Positions 34,645-44,239 are shown, numbered from the stretch's first letter. The stretch: DNA of 64,000 nt from an uncultured Acetatifactor sp. (GCA_910577665.1 CAJTOJ010000015.1:12825-76824), one strand, 5' to 3'. Numbers and translations are program-made. Notes: generated by a model not told the origin, from the letters alone.

Positions 34645-35512
34645 TCTTACTCCTGCCCCTTCCCATCCATATGTGTTTACCCTTGGCCTTTTTTTCCTCC
34701 GAACCTCCCTCCAGCATCTGAAGCAGCCTGGTCTTCAAGGCTTCCCCGGTGAGATTTCTGGTCAGTTCCCCCTCATTGGCCACGCTGATATGTCCTGTCT
34801 CCTCAGAGACGATCACTGTCACGGAATCTGTGGCTTCCGATATGCCTACGCCTGCCCGGTGCCTGGTTCCCAGTTCTTTGCTCAGTCCCAGATTGTCAGA
34901 CAAAGGCAGATAGCAGGTGGCAGATGTCACCCTGTTCCCGCGGATAATTACCGCACCATCATGGAGTGGCGTGTTATGTTCAAATATGTTGATGAGAAGC
35001 TGGCTGGTTACTATGCCATCCACTTCGATACCCGTGCGCTCATAGTCTTTCAGAGCCACTGTCTGTTCGATCACAATCAGCGCCCCTGTCTTCACCTTGC
35101 CCATCTCCACACAGGCTTTGGTGATCTCATTCACAGTCTTTTCCGAAAAAGCACTGTTCTCCCTGCGGGCAGCATCGGAAAACAATGCCGATGGAAAGAA
35201 ATTCTTCTTCCCCAGATCCTCCAGGGCATGACGCAATTCCGGCTGCATGACTACAATAATGGCTGTCACCACAAATCCCAGTGCATTCTGGGCCACCCAC
35301 AAAATCGTAGTCATATCCAGGAAGAAGGCTACCACCAGGAACACACAGATCAGAATCAGGCCCCGCAGCAGAAGCCAGGCCCTGGTGGTCTTCATCCAGT
35401 CCAGGATATAATACAGCAGAACCGTGATAATCAAGATCTCCAGGACATCGCGCCAGTCTATTGTAGGTGCATAACTTTTAACATAATCAACAGCAGTATC
35501 AAACCATTGCAT
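34622..35512 (-). CDS. cdaA: Diadenylate cyclase CdaA
   Basis: 296 residues. Three N-terminal membrane helices and a DisA_N domain with DGA (185-187) and RHRAG (217-221), the ATP-binding and metal-binding motifs for c-di-AMP synthesis. c-di-AMP controls potassium and osmotic balance and wall stability. The C-terminal extension is very basic (KKAKGKHIWMGRGRSKNEKK). First gene of the cdaA-cdaR-glmM-ptsH-leuA chain. Confidence 0.96.
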   Translation of the reverse strand: MQWFDTAVDYVKSYAPTIDWRDVLEILIITVLLYYILDWMKTTRAWLLLRGLILICVFLVVAFFLDMTTILWVAQNALGFVVTAIIVVMQPELRHALEDLGKKNFFPSALFSDAARRENSAFSEKTVNEITKACVEMGKVKTGALIVIEQTVALKDYERTGIEVDGIVTSQLLINIFEHNTPLHDGAVIIRGNRVTSATCYLPLSDNLGLSKELGTRHRAGVGISEATDSVTVIVSEETGHISVANEGELTRNLTGEALKTRLLQMLEGGSEEKKAKGKHIWMGRGRSKNEKKNIP

Positions 35513-35597
35513 TTTCTTCTAGTCTCACTTTTCTGTTTCCATGATAAATGCCTTGACAAGAACCTTGGCAACCGGGCAGATGTCCTGTAACGGTCTG

Positions 35598-36731
35598 TCA
35601 GAACAGATCTTCCTGATCCTGTTCTTCCCGGCTCCCTGGCCGTGCTGTATTCCCCACTGTCACACTCCTGCGGCGGCCGGAAGACCTGGAACCACCAGAT
35701 GTCTTGCGCCCTCCCGGTGTATGCTCCGTGGTCACATTCACCGGCCTGTGCTGTCCAGCCTGTCTGGTGCCGGCTCCTGTAGCTGTTCCTGTCCTGGCAT
35801 GTTGTGACTGGGAATTGATTTTCTTCACTGTTTTGGTGGAGACCGCTACCGTCATCTTCGGTATGGCCTTCACATAGTAATAGTATTCGTCATCTTCAAA
35901 CTGTACCTTTTCCGTGCGGTTGTAATCCACACAAAATCTGAACAATTCCACCACCTTGGCTACTGCCAGTCCCAGAACAGAACCCAGCAGCACCCCGCCC
36001 ACTGATACATTGATATCATAGAGCAGATCCCCCACCAGCAGGACTACAATATTCGTCATTGCCCCTGACACCATCGCTATGGTCCAGGCATACCCCACAG
36101 ACATCCTGCGGATCAGATACACCACCAGGATGGCAATGGCAAAAGCTGCAATCATCACCATCATGGATTTGTTCCCCACGATGCCATCTATGATAAGCCG
36201 TATCTTGGCAACAATCTCCGAATCCTCCAGGGTCTTGACGGCAGGTGCATTGTCAATCACCGTCTGGAACAGGAAATGCACACAGATACCACATCCCACA
36301 GACACTATGGACACAGGGCTACAGGTAAGGCCCACCACCAGAGGTACCACATAGGGAATCTTCATGGCAAAGAGCAGGGGTGTGAGCACCACCACCAGGG
36401 AGTCCCTGGGTGCAAACCGGAAAAACAACAAAAACATCACCAGGTACACACACAGCCCCACCAGGGCAACCTCCATGGAAAGGGCATACATATGCAATAG
36501 ACTAAACAGGGTTGCAAACAATATGATACAGCCTGTGGGCAGAAAAGAACACATCAGCGCCACAATCAGCACTATGGCAATATTGTCCAGCCGGGTCATA
36601 TAGCCCATCTGTCCATTCAATGTGTTCAGCACAAGGAACGCCAGCAGGAATTTAATCACAGGCAGGATAAAAATCTCATACCTGCTGTAAAGAAATTTAA
36701 TTTTTTCCCGTATTTCCAGTAAACCAGTCAT
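35598..36731 (-). CDS. Multi-pass membrane protein of unknown function next to cdaA
   Basis: 377 residues. About eight membrane helices in residues 20-265, then a cytoplasmic tail with YYYYVKAIPKMTVAVSTKTV and a long, low-complexity, Arg/Gly/Ser/Thr-rich region to the end (residues 310-377). The GGAGG five bases before the ATG at 36731 sets the start, and an ATG at 36743 is less likely. It is directly ahead of cdaA (gap of 85 bp) on the same strand, so a link to the c-di-AMP/cell-envelope module is plausible but not shown. No catalytic motif is seen and I do not recognise the family. Confidence 0.75.
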   Translation of the reverse strand: MTGLLEIREKIKFLYSRYEIFILPVIKFLLAFLVLNTLNGQMGYMTRLDNIAIVLIVALMCSFLPTGCIILFATLFSLLHMYALSMEVALVGLCVYLVMFLLFFRFAPRDSLVVVLTPLLFAMKIPYVVPLVVGLTCSPVSIVSVGCGICVHFLFQTVIDNAPAVKTLEDSEIVAKIRLIIDGIVGNKSMMVMIAAFAIAILVVYLIRRMSVGYAWTIAMVSGAMTNIVVLLVGDLLYDINVSVGGVLLGSVLGLAVAKVVELFRFCVDYNRTEKVQFEDDEYYYYVKAIPKMTVAVSTKTVKKINSQSQHARTGTATGAGTRQAGQHRPVNVTTEHTPGGRKTSGGSRSSGRRRSVTVGNTARPGSREEQDQEDLF

Positions 36732-36784
36732 ACAATCCTCCAAAAATGCTATTTACTCTTCCTGTCCTCCGGGCAGGAAGCGGC

Positions 36785-37180
36785 TTACGCATCCTGGCCA
36801 CTGTAAAGAGAGGCCAGTTTCTTCAAATTCTGATAATAGCACTTTAAACTTTTTTTCGCACGTATATACCGGTAAGTACAGACCACATAGGTAATCACCG
36901 CATAGCCTGCCACCGTCACGGCATAGTAAAACAGCACCTGTTTGGCAAAGGCAATCAAGTCAATCTTATACAGATCCTGCATAAATGTCTCAAAGTCATA
37001 GAAAATATAAAGTGCAAACACTACCGCAAACGCAATCGTCCCGCTGATAATCGCTTTCAGTATCTGCACGGCAATATAGTCGCTGCGGAAATAGTTGCCA
37101 ATCTTCACATTTTTCCTGCCTTCTCCGGCTTCGTAGGAAGCCATGTGCGTCATCAGGATAATGCGTTCCTCATTCAGCAT
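36785..37180 (-). CDS. Two-helix membrane protein of unknown function
   Basis: 131 residues with two membrane helices (IISGTIAFAVVFALYIFYDF and LFYYAVTVAGYAVITYVVC) and a basic cytoplasmic tail. Residues 8-30 are polar. It lies between the yvyF-like gene and the cdaA-linked membrane protein, all on the minus strand, so it could form a pair with the latter. Confidence 0.7.
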   Translation of the reverse strand: MLNEERIILMTHMASYEAGEGRKNVKIGNYFRSDYIAVQILKAIISGTIAFAVVFALYIFYDFETFMQDLYKIDLIAFAKQVLFYYAVTVAGYAVITYVVCTYRYIRAKKSLKCYYQNLKKLASLYSGQDA

Positions 37181-37198
37181 GATACTCCTCCTATCCCA

Positions 37199-37606
37199 CT
37201 ATTTCAAGAATCTCATTCTGGGGCCATCCTCATCCTTCCTCTGGGGCTGCACCGGTTTGGACTTCCCATTGCCCAGGACACTGCTGAGATTCTTTGCCAT
37301 ACTGTTCTTGCACTTTTCACAGTATTTTCCGCTGCGGATAGAAGCCCCGCAGTTATCACAACTTAGTGTAATGGCTGAATCCGGCGTCACTTCCAGACGA
37401 TCTTCCCTGAGCCACTGTCTGATCTGTCCGGGATCCACATCACAGGCTTCAGCAACTTCATTGATGCTGGCCCCCTTGTTCTCCCGGATGTAATCCTTCA
37501 CCTCCTGGAACTTCGCCTCGGCATTCTCCTTACACATAGGGCAGATTATGGGACCCGAAATATAGTTGAAGATCCGGCCACAGCTTTTACAATTCCTAAT
37601 ATTCAT
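37199..37606 (-). CDS. yvyF: YvyF-family zinc-binding protein
   Basis: 135 residues with two zinc ribbons: CKSCGRIFNY and CPMCKENAEAKF near the N-terminus, and CDNCGASIRSGKYCEKCK near residue 100. Between them is a helix-turn-helix-like SINEVAEACDVDPGQIRQWL. The family (TIGR03826-like) is linked to flagellar regulation and lies in the comF region of Bacilli. GGAGG precedes the ATG at 37606. Immediate neighbours are comFC and recD2. Confidence 0.85.
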   Translation of the reverse strand: MNIRNCKSCGRIFNYISGPIICPMCKENAEAKFQEVKDYIRENKGASINEVAEACDVDPGQIRQWLREDRLEVTPDSAITLSCDNCGASIRSGKYCEKCKNSMAKNLSSVLGNGKSKPVQPQRKDEDGPRMRFLK

Positions 37607-37646
37607 AGTATCCTCCATTTATCCCTGTCAGTATACAGGACTTCCT

Positions 37647-38405
37647 CTAAATTCCTGCCCCGCAGGCCAGTGTAATGAAATATACATCCTGTACACCACC
37701 TGAAAGCAGTACATCTGTCACTGCCTCTATGGTGCTGCCGGTGGTGTAGATGTCATCGATAACTATAATTTTTTTTAATTTTACATCATTTGCCGCCATA
37801 TTGAAAGCCTTTTTCAAATTATTTTCCCGTTCTTTCGGATTTAATTGTTTTAATGGCATGGTATTCCTGACCCGGCGCACCAGTTTTCCATATACTGGTA
37901 TTTCAAGGTGCTTTCCCATCTCCCTGGCCAGAAGCTCTGCCTGGTTGTATCCCCTGACAGCCATACGGGCAGGGTGTAACGGGACAGGCACCAGACCATC
38001 CGGGGCAATCTCCCTGATAAAACTTCCCAGGACTTTCACAGCCTCCTCTCCGAAATACGCTGCATATTCCCTTCTTCCCCGATATTTGAAACGGTAGATG
38101 GCTGTTGCCACAGAACCATACTCATATAATGCACGTCCTCTCACAAAAGCATGTTCCCTGTGGGCACAGTCCCTACAGTACTCCCTTTCATCGGAAAGCT
38201 TCTTACCGCATTTCATACACCATGGTTCCTGGATGGGTTTTAACTGTTTATGGCAGGCGGGACATATCTTCTTCCCAAAAGGCGCCACCCCATCGCACAC
38301 CGGACAGCGGTATGGATACAACAGTTCCGTGAGCACCGCCCAGGCTTTTACAAGGTACCTTTTCCACGGGTCCCCCATCTGTTTTTGTCTGTCTCTTTCC
38401 TTCAA
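37647..38405 (-). CDS. comFC: ComFC family phosphoribosyltransferase-like protein
   Basis: 252 residues with a TTG start at 38405, supported by GGGAGGAG eight bases upstream; a TTG at 38459 or the ATG at 38378 are alternatives. Zinc-finger pairs CPVCDGVAPFGKKICPACHK and CMKCGKKLSDEREYCRDCAH precede a phosphoribosyltransferase fold ending in the PRPP loop IIVIDDIYTTGSTIEAVTDV. ComFC helps bring single-stranded DNA into the cell during transformation. The start is uncertain; the product call is secure. Confidence 0.85.
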   Translation of the reverse strand: MKERDRQKQMGDPWKRYLVKAWAVLTELLYPYRCPVCDGVAPFGKKICPACHKQLKPIQEPWCMKCGKKLSDEREYCRDCAHREHAFVRGRALYEYGSVATAIYRFKYRGRREYAAYFGEEAVKVLGSFIREIAPDGLVPVPLHPARMAVRGYNQAELLAREMGKHLEIPVYGKLVRRVRNTMPLKQLNPKERENNLKKAFNMAANDVKLKKIIVIDDIYTTGSTIEAVTDVLLSGGVQDVYFITLACGAGI

Positions 38406-38524
38406 TTTGCAGGCTCCTCCCTGAACCTTCTCCGGCCTTCCCCTGCATCTTCCTTCCAATTTCCCTTTGAATAACTGTCAGAAGTTTCCTGGCAGCCCCT
38501 TTCCTGTCTTAGTTCCCCCTTTGG

Positions 38525-40780
38525 CTATTTTCCGCTTCCGGCCGCTTGAACCAGCGGCGGATCTCCACATCCCCGGATCCTGTCCTTCAATGCCGTGTAG
38601 CGTCTGTTCTCACTGACATTGTCAATCATCCCCCGCACAGTGTCACTACTGCCCAGTATGGTGACACAGTTTCTGGCCCGGGTAATGGCTGTATAGAGGA
38701 GATTGCGGTTAAACAGCATCCGCGGACCTGCCAGCAGCGGCAGGATCACCGCCGGATACTCGCTACCCTGGGACTTGTGAATGGTAATGGCATAAGAAAG
38801 CTCCAGCTCTTCCAACAGGGAAAAAGGGTATATGACCCGGCGCTGCTCGTCATATTCCACAACCATGCTGGATGCTGTCTCATTGATCTCCAGGATCTTA
38901 CCCATATCCCCGTTGAATACCCCGGTGCCGCCATCCACAGGAATGCCATACCGGCTCACCACCTCCCACTCCAGCTGGTAATTGTTCTTCACCTGCATGA
39001 CCTTATCTCCCTCTCTGTAGATGGTGTCTCCGGACAGATGTTCCTTTTTCCCCGGATCCGGAGGGTTCAGGTACCTCTGGAGGATACTGTTTAAGGTCTC
39101 ACATCCCAGGCTGCCTTTCCGCATGGGCGTCAGAACCTGGATGTCAAATGGCGTGGCCTTCACATATCTGGGAAGTTTTTCATTTATCAGCTGTATCATA
39201 TGCTTGTAAATGACATTGACGTCCCTTCTCTCCAGCAGGAAAAAGTCCATGGATTTATTGTCCAGGGTAATCTGCTGTCCGCTGTTGATCCGGTGTGCAT
39301 TGACCACGATATCACTTTTCTCCGCCTGCCGGAAAATTTTTTTCAGCTCAACCATGGGAAAAGCAGCACTCTCCATCAAGTCCCGCAGCACCTGTCCAGG
39401 TCCTACACTGGGGAGCTGGTTCACATCCCCTACCAGTACCAGCCTGCTGCCGGGCAGTACTGCTTTTAGCAATGCCTGGAACAGCTGAATATCCACCATG
39501 GACATCTCATCAATTATGATCACATCCGCTTCCAGAGGATTGGTCTCGTTTCTCTCAAAACTCACTTTCCTGGTGTCTTCATCGGAAAGGGCACTATTCA
39601 GCTCCAGCAGGCGGTGGATTGTCTTCGCCTCGTACCCTGTGGCTTCCGTCATACGCTTTGCCGCCCTTCCTGTAGGTGCTGCCAGTAAGATATCCAGACC
39701 TTCAGCCTCAAAATACCGTATGATCATGTTGATGGTGGTAGTCTTCCCCGTCCCCGGCCCTCCAGACAGAATAAACAGGCCATTCCGAACACATTCCTTT
39801 ACTGCCTTCATCTGCAGTCCATCCAGTTCCATCTTCAATTCCCTGCCCAGTTCTGTTAGACGCTTCTCCAGCATTGCCTCCCGGGAGGGAAGATCCTCTT
39901 CTTCCAGGGAAAGGTTCAGCCCATGGAGCATACTGGCACAATTCAGCTCCGCATAATAATAGGTAGAAGCAAACGCACAGTCTTCCCTGACAACGATTTT
40001 CTTGTCCATCATCATATTTCCAAGCTGGATCCGGATCTCTTCCTCTGGCACGTTCAGCAGCTGGCAGGCCCTTCCAGCCAGCACATCCACCGGCAGGTAG
40101 CAATGCCCCTCCCCCACAGCCGAAAGCAGGGTGTATAGTACACCGCTTCTGATCCTGTAATTGCTGTCTGCCGGGATACCAATCCTGGCTGCCAGGGAAT
40201 CTGCCATTTTAAATCCCACTCCCGTGATATCTTCTGCCAGGCGATAGGGATTCTCCTTCATTACCTTGTACAACTCCATCCCGTAGGTATTGTATATCTT
40301 CACGGCCAGGGTATTGGAGATACCATACTGCTGCAGATATACCAGTGCATCCCGCAGCTCCTTCTTCTCCTCCATCTGGGTTGCGATCTCCTGAGCCTTC
40401 TGCTCGCTGATGCCCCGTATCTCTGCCAGACGCTCCGGTTCTTCCTCTATGATACGGAAGGTATCATCTCCGAACTTTTTTACAATCCGGGCCGCCAGGG
40501 CCGCACCCACTCCCTTGATTGCACCGGAAGCCAGATACCGCTCCATACCAACCCTGTCCTGGGGGGCTACCACCTGGAAACTGCTGATCTTGAACTGTGT
40601 TCCATATACCGGATGTTCCACATATTCCCCCTGGGCCTCTATCGTCTCCCCCTGGCTTAGGCCCTTACAGCCACCGGTGCAGGTGATCTCCATCCCTTCC
40701 ACCATCAGGTTCATGACTGTGTAGCCGTTCTCACTGTTTTGAAAAATAATATGTGTCACATATCCGTTTACTGTATCCAT
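38525..40780 (-). CDS. recD2: RecD2-type ATP-dependent DNA helicase
   Basis: 751 residues. N-terminal OB-like domain, two HhH-type motifs (GVGAALAARIVKKFG, GISEQKAQEIATQM), then the helicase core: Walker A LSGGPGTGKTTTINMII (about residue 340), VIIDEMSMVDI and the C-terminal SYAITIHKSQGSEYPAV. SF1B 5'-3' helicase that acts on replication forks and mismatch repair in organisms lacking RecBCD. A start 20 codons further upstream (40840) is possible; AGGAG precedes the chosen ATG. Confidence 0.95.
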   Translation of the reverse strand: MDTVNGYVTHIIFQNSENGYTVMNLMVEGMEITCTGGCKGLSQGETIEAQGEYVEHPVYGTQFKISSFQVVAPQDRVGMERYLASGAIKGVGAALAARIVKKFGDDTFRIIEEEPERLAEIRGISEQKAQEIATQMEEKKELRDALVYLQQYGISNTLAVKIYNTYGMELYKVMKENPYRLAEDITGVGFKMADSLAARIGIPADSNYRIRSGVLYTLLSAVGEGHCYLPVDVLAGRACQLLNVPEEEIRIQLGNMMMDKKIVVREDCAFASTYYYAELNCASMLHGLNLSLEEEDLPSREAMLEKRLTELGRELKMELDGLQMKAVKECVRNGLFILSGGPGTGKTTTINMIIRYFEAEGLDILLAAPTGRAAKRMTEATGYEAKTIHRLLELNSALSDEDTRKVSFERNETNPLEADVIIIDEMSMVDIQLFQALLKAVLPGSRLVLVGDVNQLPSVGPGQVLRDLMESAAFPMVELKKIFRQAEKSDIVVNAHRINSGQQITLDNKSMDFFLLERRDVNVIYKHMIQLINEKLPRYVKATPFDIQVLTPMRKGSLGCETLNSILQRYLNPPDPGKKEHLSGDTIYREGDKVMQVKNNYQLEWEVVSRYGIPVDGGTGVFNGDMGKILEINETASSMVVEYDEQRRVIYPFSLLEELELSYAITIHKSQGSEYPAVILPLLAGPRMLFNRNLLYTAITRARNCVTILGSSDTVRGMIDNVSENRRYTALKDRIRGCGDPPLVQAAGSGK

Positions 40781-40812
40781 AGGATATACTCCTGTTTTCC
40801 CTACGCACAAGA

Positions 40813-40834
40813 AGGCTGCCTCTTCCAGCAGCCT
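40813..40834 (-). terminator. Possible terminator of the flagellar rod block
   Basis: AGGCTGC and GCAGCCT arms with an 8-nt loop lie between flgJ and recD2. On the minus strand the stem is followed by TCTTGTG, only a weak T-tract, so read-through into recD2 is possible. Confidence 0.45.
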
Positions 40835-40894
40835 AATCATGTCTCTATTTTATATTGCAGCAATACATCTTCACATCCAAAACCAATGGCTTTC

Positions 40895-41332
40895 CTATAC
40901 AGTGATGCCTGTCTGGGAATGGTCTGTGTTGGCAGACACGTCTTCCTTGCTGTCCTCATCCTTCAAGGACACATCATCCAACCCATAATTACGGCGCATC
41001 TGTTCATAAAGCATCTTGGCCAGGCCCACACCGCCATTCTGCTCTGTGGTCTGTTCTGCCAGGCCCTGGATCATCTGATCCTTGTAATAGTCCATCAGAG
41101 TGGAATTGGCACCTGTGCTTCCCATGCCAAAAGATGTGGTCTTCATCATGGCCTTATACATCTGCTCCACGAAATATGCTTCGAACTGCTGACAGGCATC
41201 CATCAGCTCTTTTTCGGTAGCCTTTACATAATCTTGATTTTTGAGTTGTTCCTGTAACTTCGTGGCACTCTGGTTGGCCATGGATGCATACATGTCGCTG
41301 TACATGGAAGTGACGTCACTGTAATCTATCAT
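40895..41332 (-). CDS. flgJ: Flagellar rod-binding protein, FlgJ N-terminal domain
   Basis: 145 residues. The rod-binding core is clear: LMDACQQFEAYFVEQMYKAM, MKTTSFGMGSTGANSTLMDYYKDQMIQGLAEQ and GGVGLAKMLYEQM. The muramidase domain of proteobacterial FlgJ is absent, as usual in Firmicutes. Last gene of the mbl-flgF-flgG-flgJ series. Confidence 0.9.
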   Translation of the reverse strand: MIDYSDVTSMYSDMYASMANQSATKLQEQLKNQDYVKATEKELMDACQQFEAYFVEQMYKAMMKTTSFGMGSTGANSTLMDYYKDQMIQGLAEQTTEQNGGVGLAKMLYEQMRRNYGLDDVSLKDEDSKEDVSANTDHSQTGITV

Positions 41333-41382
41333 CCCTGTTTCCCTTTCTCTGGCTTATATACCGGGATTTATGGTTCTATTCT

Positions 41383-42198
41383 TTACCGTCTCAAGTTGTT
41401 TGCCTGCTGTAGCATTTCATCAGATGCAGTGATGGCCTTGGAATTCAGCTCATACGCCCTCTGGGTCACAATCATATTCACCATCTCATCTGCCACCTGG
41501 ACATTGGAACCTTCCAGATATCCCTGGATTATGTCACTCTTCTCCACAGCATTGTTGGTAGCCTCATTGATTGGCTGACCACTGGCCGCAGACTGGGCAT
41601 ACAGACTGTCTGCCAGTTTCTCCAGGCCATTGGGGTTATTAAACTGGAACACACCAATGGTGATGCCAATGGGACGGGGATTATGGGTCTCGTCCGGATA
41701 GCACAGCTGGCCATCCTTGGACACACTCACCTGGCTGAGCACATAATTCTGGTTCAGTATAATGGGACGGCCATTGGTATCAAGCACCGGCAGCCCATCC
41801 GTAGTAGCCAGCATATTACCTGTGGTAGCCAGGGTAAATTTCAAGTTGCCGTTGCGGGTATAGTATGTATTGCCATCTGCTCCCCGTACGGCGAAAAATC
41901 CCTTACCATCAATGGCAAACGCTGTATCGCTTTCAGAAGCGACCAGATTGCCCTCTCTGAAAATAGAGGTAATGGCCGAATTGCGCACACCCAGTCCCAC
42001 CTGGGCACTGGTAGGTTTCTGGTCCCCGTTAGCCGTAGTGGTCTTTGTCTGCAAAGTCTGGTACAGCAAACTCTTGAATTCATTTACCTGGGTCTTGTAC
42101 CCATGGGTACTGACGTTAGACAGATTGTGGGCAATCGTGTCAAAATTCACCTGCTGTGCCCTCATGCCTGTTGCTGCAGTCCATAAGCTCCGTAACAT
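41383..42198 (-). CDS. flgG: Flagellar basal-body rod protein, FlgG/FlhP family
   Basis: 271 residues. MLRSLWTAATGMRAQQVNFDTIAHNLSN is the conserved rod-protein N-terminus; AIDGKGFFAVRGADGNTYYT lies in the middle and MVNMIVTQRAYELNSKAI at the C-terminus. These segments form the coiled rod core. In Bacillus the corresponding gene is flhP beside mbl. It follows flgF with a 174-bp gap that shows no gene. Confidence 0.92.
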   Translation of the reverse strand: MLRSLWTAATGMRAQQVNFDTIAHNLSNVSTHGYKTQVNEFKSLLYQTLQTKTTTANGDQKPTSAQVGLGVRNSAITSIFREGNLVASESDTAFAIDGKGFFAVRGADGNTYYTRNGNLKFTLATTGNMLATTDGLPVLDTNGRPIILNQNYVLSQVSVSKDGQLCYPDETHNPRPIGITIGVFQFNNPNGLEKLADSLYAQSAASGQPINEATNNAVEKSDIIQGYLEGSNVQVADEMVNMIVTQRAYELNSKAITASDEMLQQANNLRR

Positions 42199-42372
42199 AT
42201 CTCTCTTCCTTTCCCTGGTTCCTGGTTGTATCCTGATCTTCTGGTCTGTGCTCTTTTCCCCGGATGTCCCTTATGCTTCCGGGCAGGATGCTGTCTTTGC
42301 GCTATCCTGTGTAATGTTGTAGAATATCTTAGTCTGCATACGACACCGCAGGCCTATGAATTATCTTCACAA

Positions 42373-43149
42373 TTACAATTTCCCAAGCTGGTTCACTGCG
42401 ATCTCCAGGGAACCGTCATAAGTCTGGATAATCTTCTGGTTGCTCTCATAGGCCCTGGTCACAGAGATCATATCCACCATCTCCGTCACCGTATTCACAT
42501 TGGACATCTCCAGGTAGCCTGAACGGATGTTTATATTTGCAGTTCTGGTCCTGGCTCCTTCCACAGGCCTGTAATAGTTCTCTCCGTATTTCTCCAGATA
42601 GTTGTAATCCTCAAAGTCTGTGACCTGGATCCTGGCTACCGCCGTGCCGTTCTGATAGATGGTGCCATCCCCTTCGATCTTAGAATCCAGCAGTGTATTC
42701 AACCGGATCCTGCGATTCTGGGTATCCAGCAGATAATCCCCATCGTTTGTCACCAGATAGCCTTCCCTGGTCAAGGTAAACTGCCCTGCACGTGTGTACA
42801 TGGTGGAAGTCTCCCCAGCCTTGTTGGTAAACTCTACATTGAAAAAGCCGTCTCCTTCTATAGCCAGGTCATAAGTATTATCTGTGATCCGCAGAGGACC
42901 TCCTGTATAATCTGTGTAATTCTCCCCGATCTTCACACCGGGATTGTTTGTTCCCAGACGCTGGACATTCTGTAGTCCCACGGAACTGTCCTTGATCTTC
43001 AGCGTCAGCAGATCAGCAAAGGCCATGCTGGTAGCACCTTCCTTTTTATATCCTATTGTAGTGGCATTGGCCAGGTTGTTGGTCAAAGTATCCATCCTGT
43101 GCTGTTCGTTGAGCATACCTGTGTATGCCGTATACAACCCCTTTAACAT
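42373..43149 (-). CDS. flgF: Flagellar basal-body rod protein, FlgF/FlhO family
   Basis: 258 residues. Conserved N-terminus MLKGLYTAYTGMLNEQHRMD and TLTNNLANATTIGYKKEG; AIEGDGFFNVEFTNKAGETS centrally; C-terminal MVDMISVTRAYESNQKIIQT. Homologous to Bacillus FlhO, which lies beside mbl as here. It belongs to the proximal or distal rod of the flagellum. Confidence 0.92.
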   Translation of the reverse strand: MLKGLYTAYTGMLNEQHRMDTLTNNLANATTIGYKKEGATSMAFADLLTLKIKDSSVGLQNVQRLGTNNPGVKIGENYTDYTGGPLRITDNTYDLAIEGDGFFNVEFTNKAGETSTMYTRAGQFTLTREGYLVTNDGDYLLDTQNRRIRLNTLLDSKIEGDGTIYQNGTAVARIQVTDFEDYNYLEKYGENYYRPVEGARTRTANINIRSGYLEMSNVNTVTEMVDMISVTRAYESNQKIIQTYDGSLEIAVNQLGKL

Positions 43150-43182
43150 GTGCTTCCTCCCTTGTGGTGTCCCGGCTTCCGG

Positions 43183-44175
43183 TCAGTTATCCCTGTAGCC
43201 GGACAAAAACTCCACATATTTTCCTGTTCCAACGGCCACAGCTGTCATGGGATCCTCGGCCGTCATGGTATTGATACCTGTCTTGGCGGAGATCAGTTCC
43301 TCCAGTCCTCTCAGCAGGCTGCCACCGCCAGTGAGCACAATCCCCCTATCTGCAATATCTGCAGCCAGTTCGGGAGGTGTCTTCTCCAGAACGCTGTGTA
43401 TGGTCTCCACAATCTGGGATGTAGTCTCTTTCAAAGCCTCCTCTGTCTCCTCAGAGGATACCTTCACGGTCTTGGGCAGACCTGTAACCAGATTGCGCCC
43501 TCTCACATCCATATAGTCAATTTCGGGACGCTTGTATGCAGACCCGATCTTGATCTTCAGATCTTCCGCAGTACGCTCACCAATCAGCAGGTTATGCTTC
43601 TTACGCATATACCGCACAATGGCTTCATCAAAATCATCCCCTGCAATCTTGATGGAGGCGCTGACCACCGTCCCTCCCAGGGAGATAACCGCAATGTCCG
43701 AGGTACCACCGCCGATATCCACAATCATATTCCCGCAGGGTTTGGATATATCAATGCCTGCGCCAATGGCTGCGGCAATGGGTTCTTCTATGATGGATAC
43801 TTCCCTGGCACCGGCCTGATAGGTGGCATCCTCCACTGCCTTTTTCTCCACCTCTGTGACCCCACTGGGCACGCAGACAGCGATCCGTGGTTTCCGGAAT
43901 GTCCTTCTGCCCAATGCCTTCTGGATGAAGTACTTCATCATCTTCTCTGTAACCGTATAGTCTGATATCACACCCTGCCTTAAAGGCCTGACTGCAACAA
44001 TATTCCCCGGGGTACGCCCCAGCATCAGCCGCGCATCCTCCCCAATGGCCTTAATCTTATTTGTATCCCTATCAAAAGCCACTACAGACGGCTCCTTTAA
44101 CACAACGCCTTTTCCCCGGATGTATACTAAAATGCTGGCTGTACCTAAATCAATTCCGATATCTGTGCACTGCAT
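43183..44175 (-). CDS. mbl: Rod-shape-determining actin-like protein, MreB/Mbl
   Basis: 330 residues. Phosphate 1 motif DIGIDLGTASILVYIRGKG, phosphate 2 GGGTSDIAVISLGG, and adenosine motif GIVLTGGGSLLRGLEELI; typical MreB ends. It polymerises under the membrane and guides cell-wall synthesis. Immediately ahead of flgF and flgG, the arrangement that characterises mbl in Bacillus. A second ATG seven bases upstream (out of frame) makes the exact start slightly uncertain. Confidence 0.94.
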   Translation of the reverse strand: MQCTDIGIDLGTASILVYIRGKGVVLKEPSVVAFDRDTNKIKAIGEDARLMLGRTPGNIVAVRPLRQGVISDYTVTEKMMKYFIQKALGRRTFRKPRIAVCVPSGVTEVEKKAVEDATYQAGAREVSIIEEPIAAAIGAGIDISKPCGNMIVDIGGGTSDIAVISLGGTVVSASIKIAGDDFDEAIVRYMRKKHNLLIGERTAEDLKIKIGSAYKRPEIDYMDVRGRNLVTGLPKTVKVSSEETEEALKETTSQIVETIHSVLEKTPPELAADIADRGIVLTGGGSLLRGLEELISAKTGINTMTAEDPMTAVAVGTGKYVEFLSGYRDN

Positions 44176-44233
44176 ACTGCATATCCCCTTTCTAATGGAT
44201 TCCCATGTCCCTGTCCAAAGTCATACATGGTTT

Positions 44234-44239
44234 ATTATA
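44234..44239 (-). promoter_or_regulatory. -10 element of the mbl-flagellar transcript
   Basis: TATAAT on the minus strand, 59 bp before the mbl start, in an AT-rich spacer. The -35 match (TATGAA) is poor. The remaining 44240-44428 region shows no gene. Confidence 0.55.

Noticed and set aside
34241..35590. 449-residue open frame on the plus strand
   Set aside because: Antisense to the end of cdaR and all of cdaA, both of which are certain genes.
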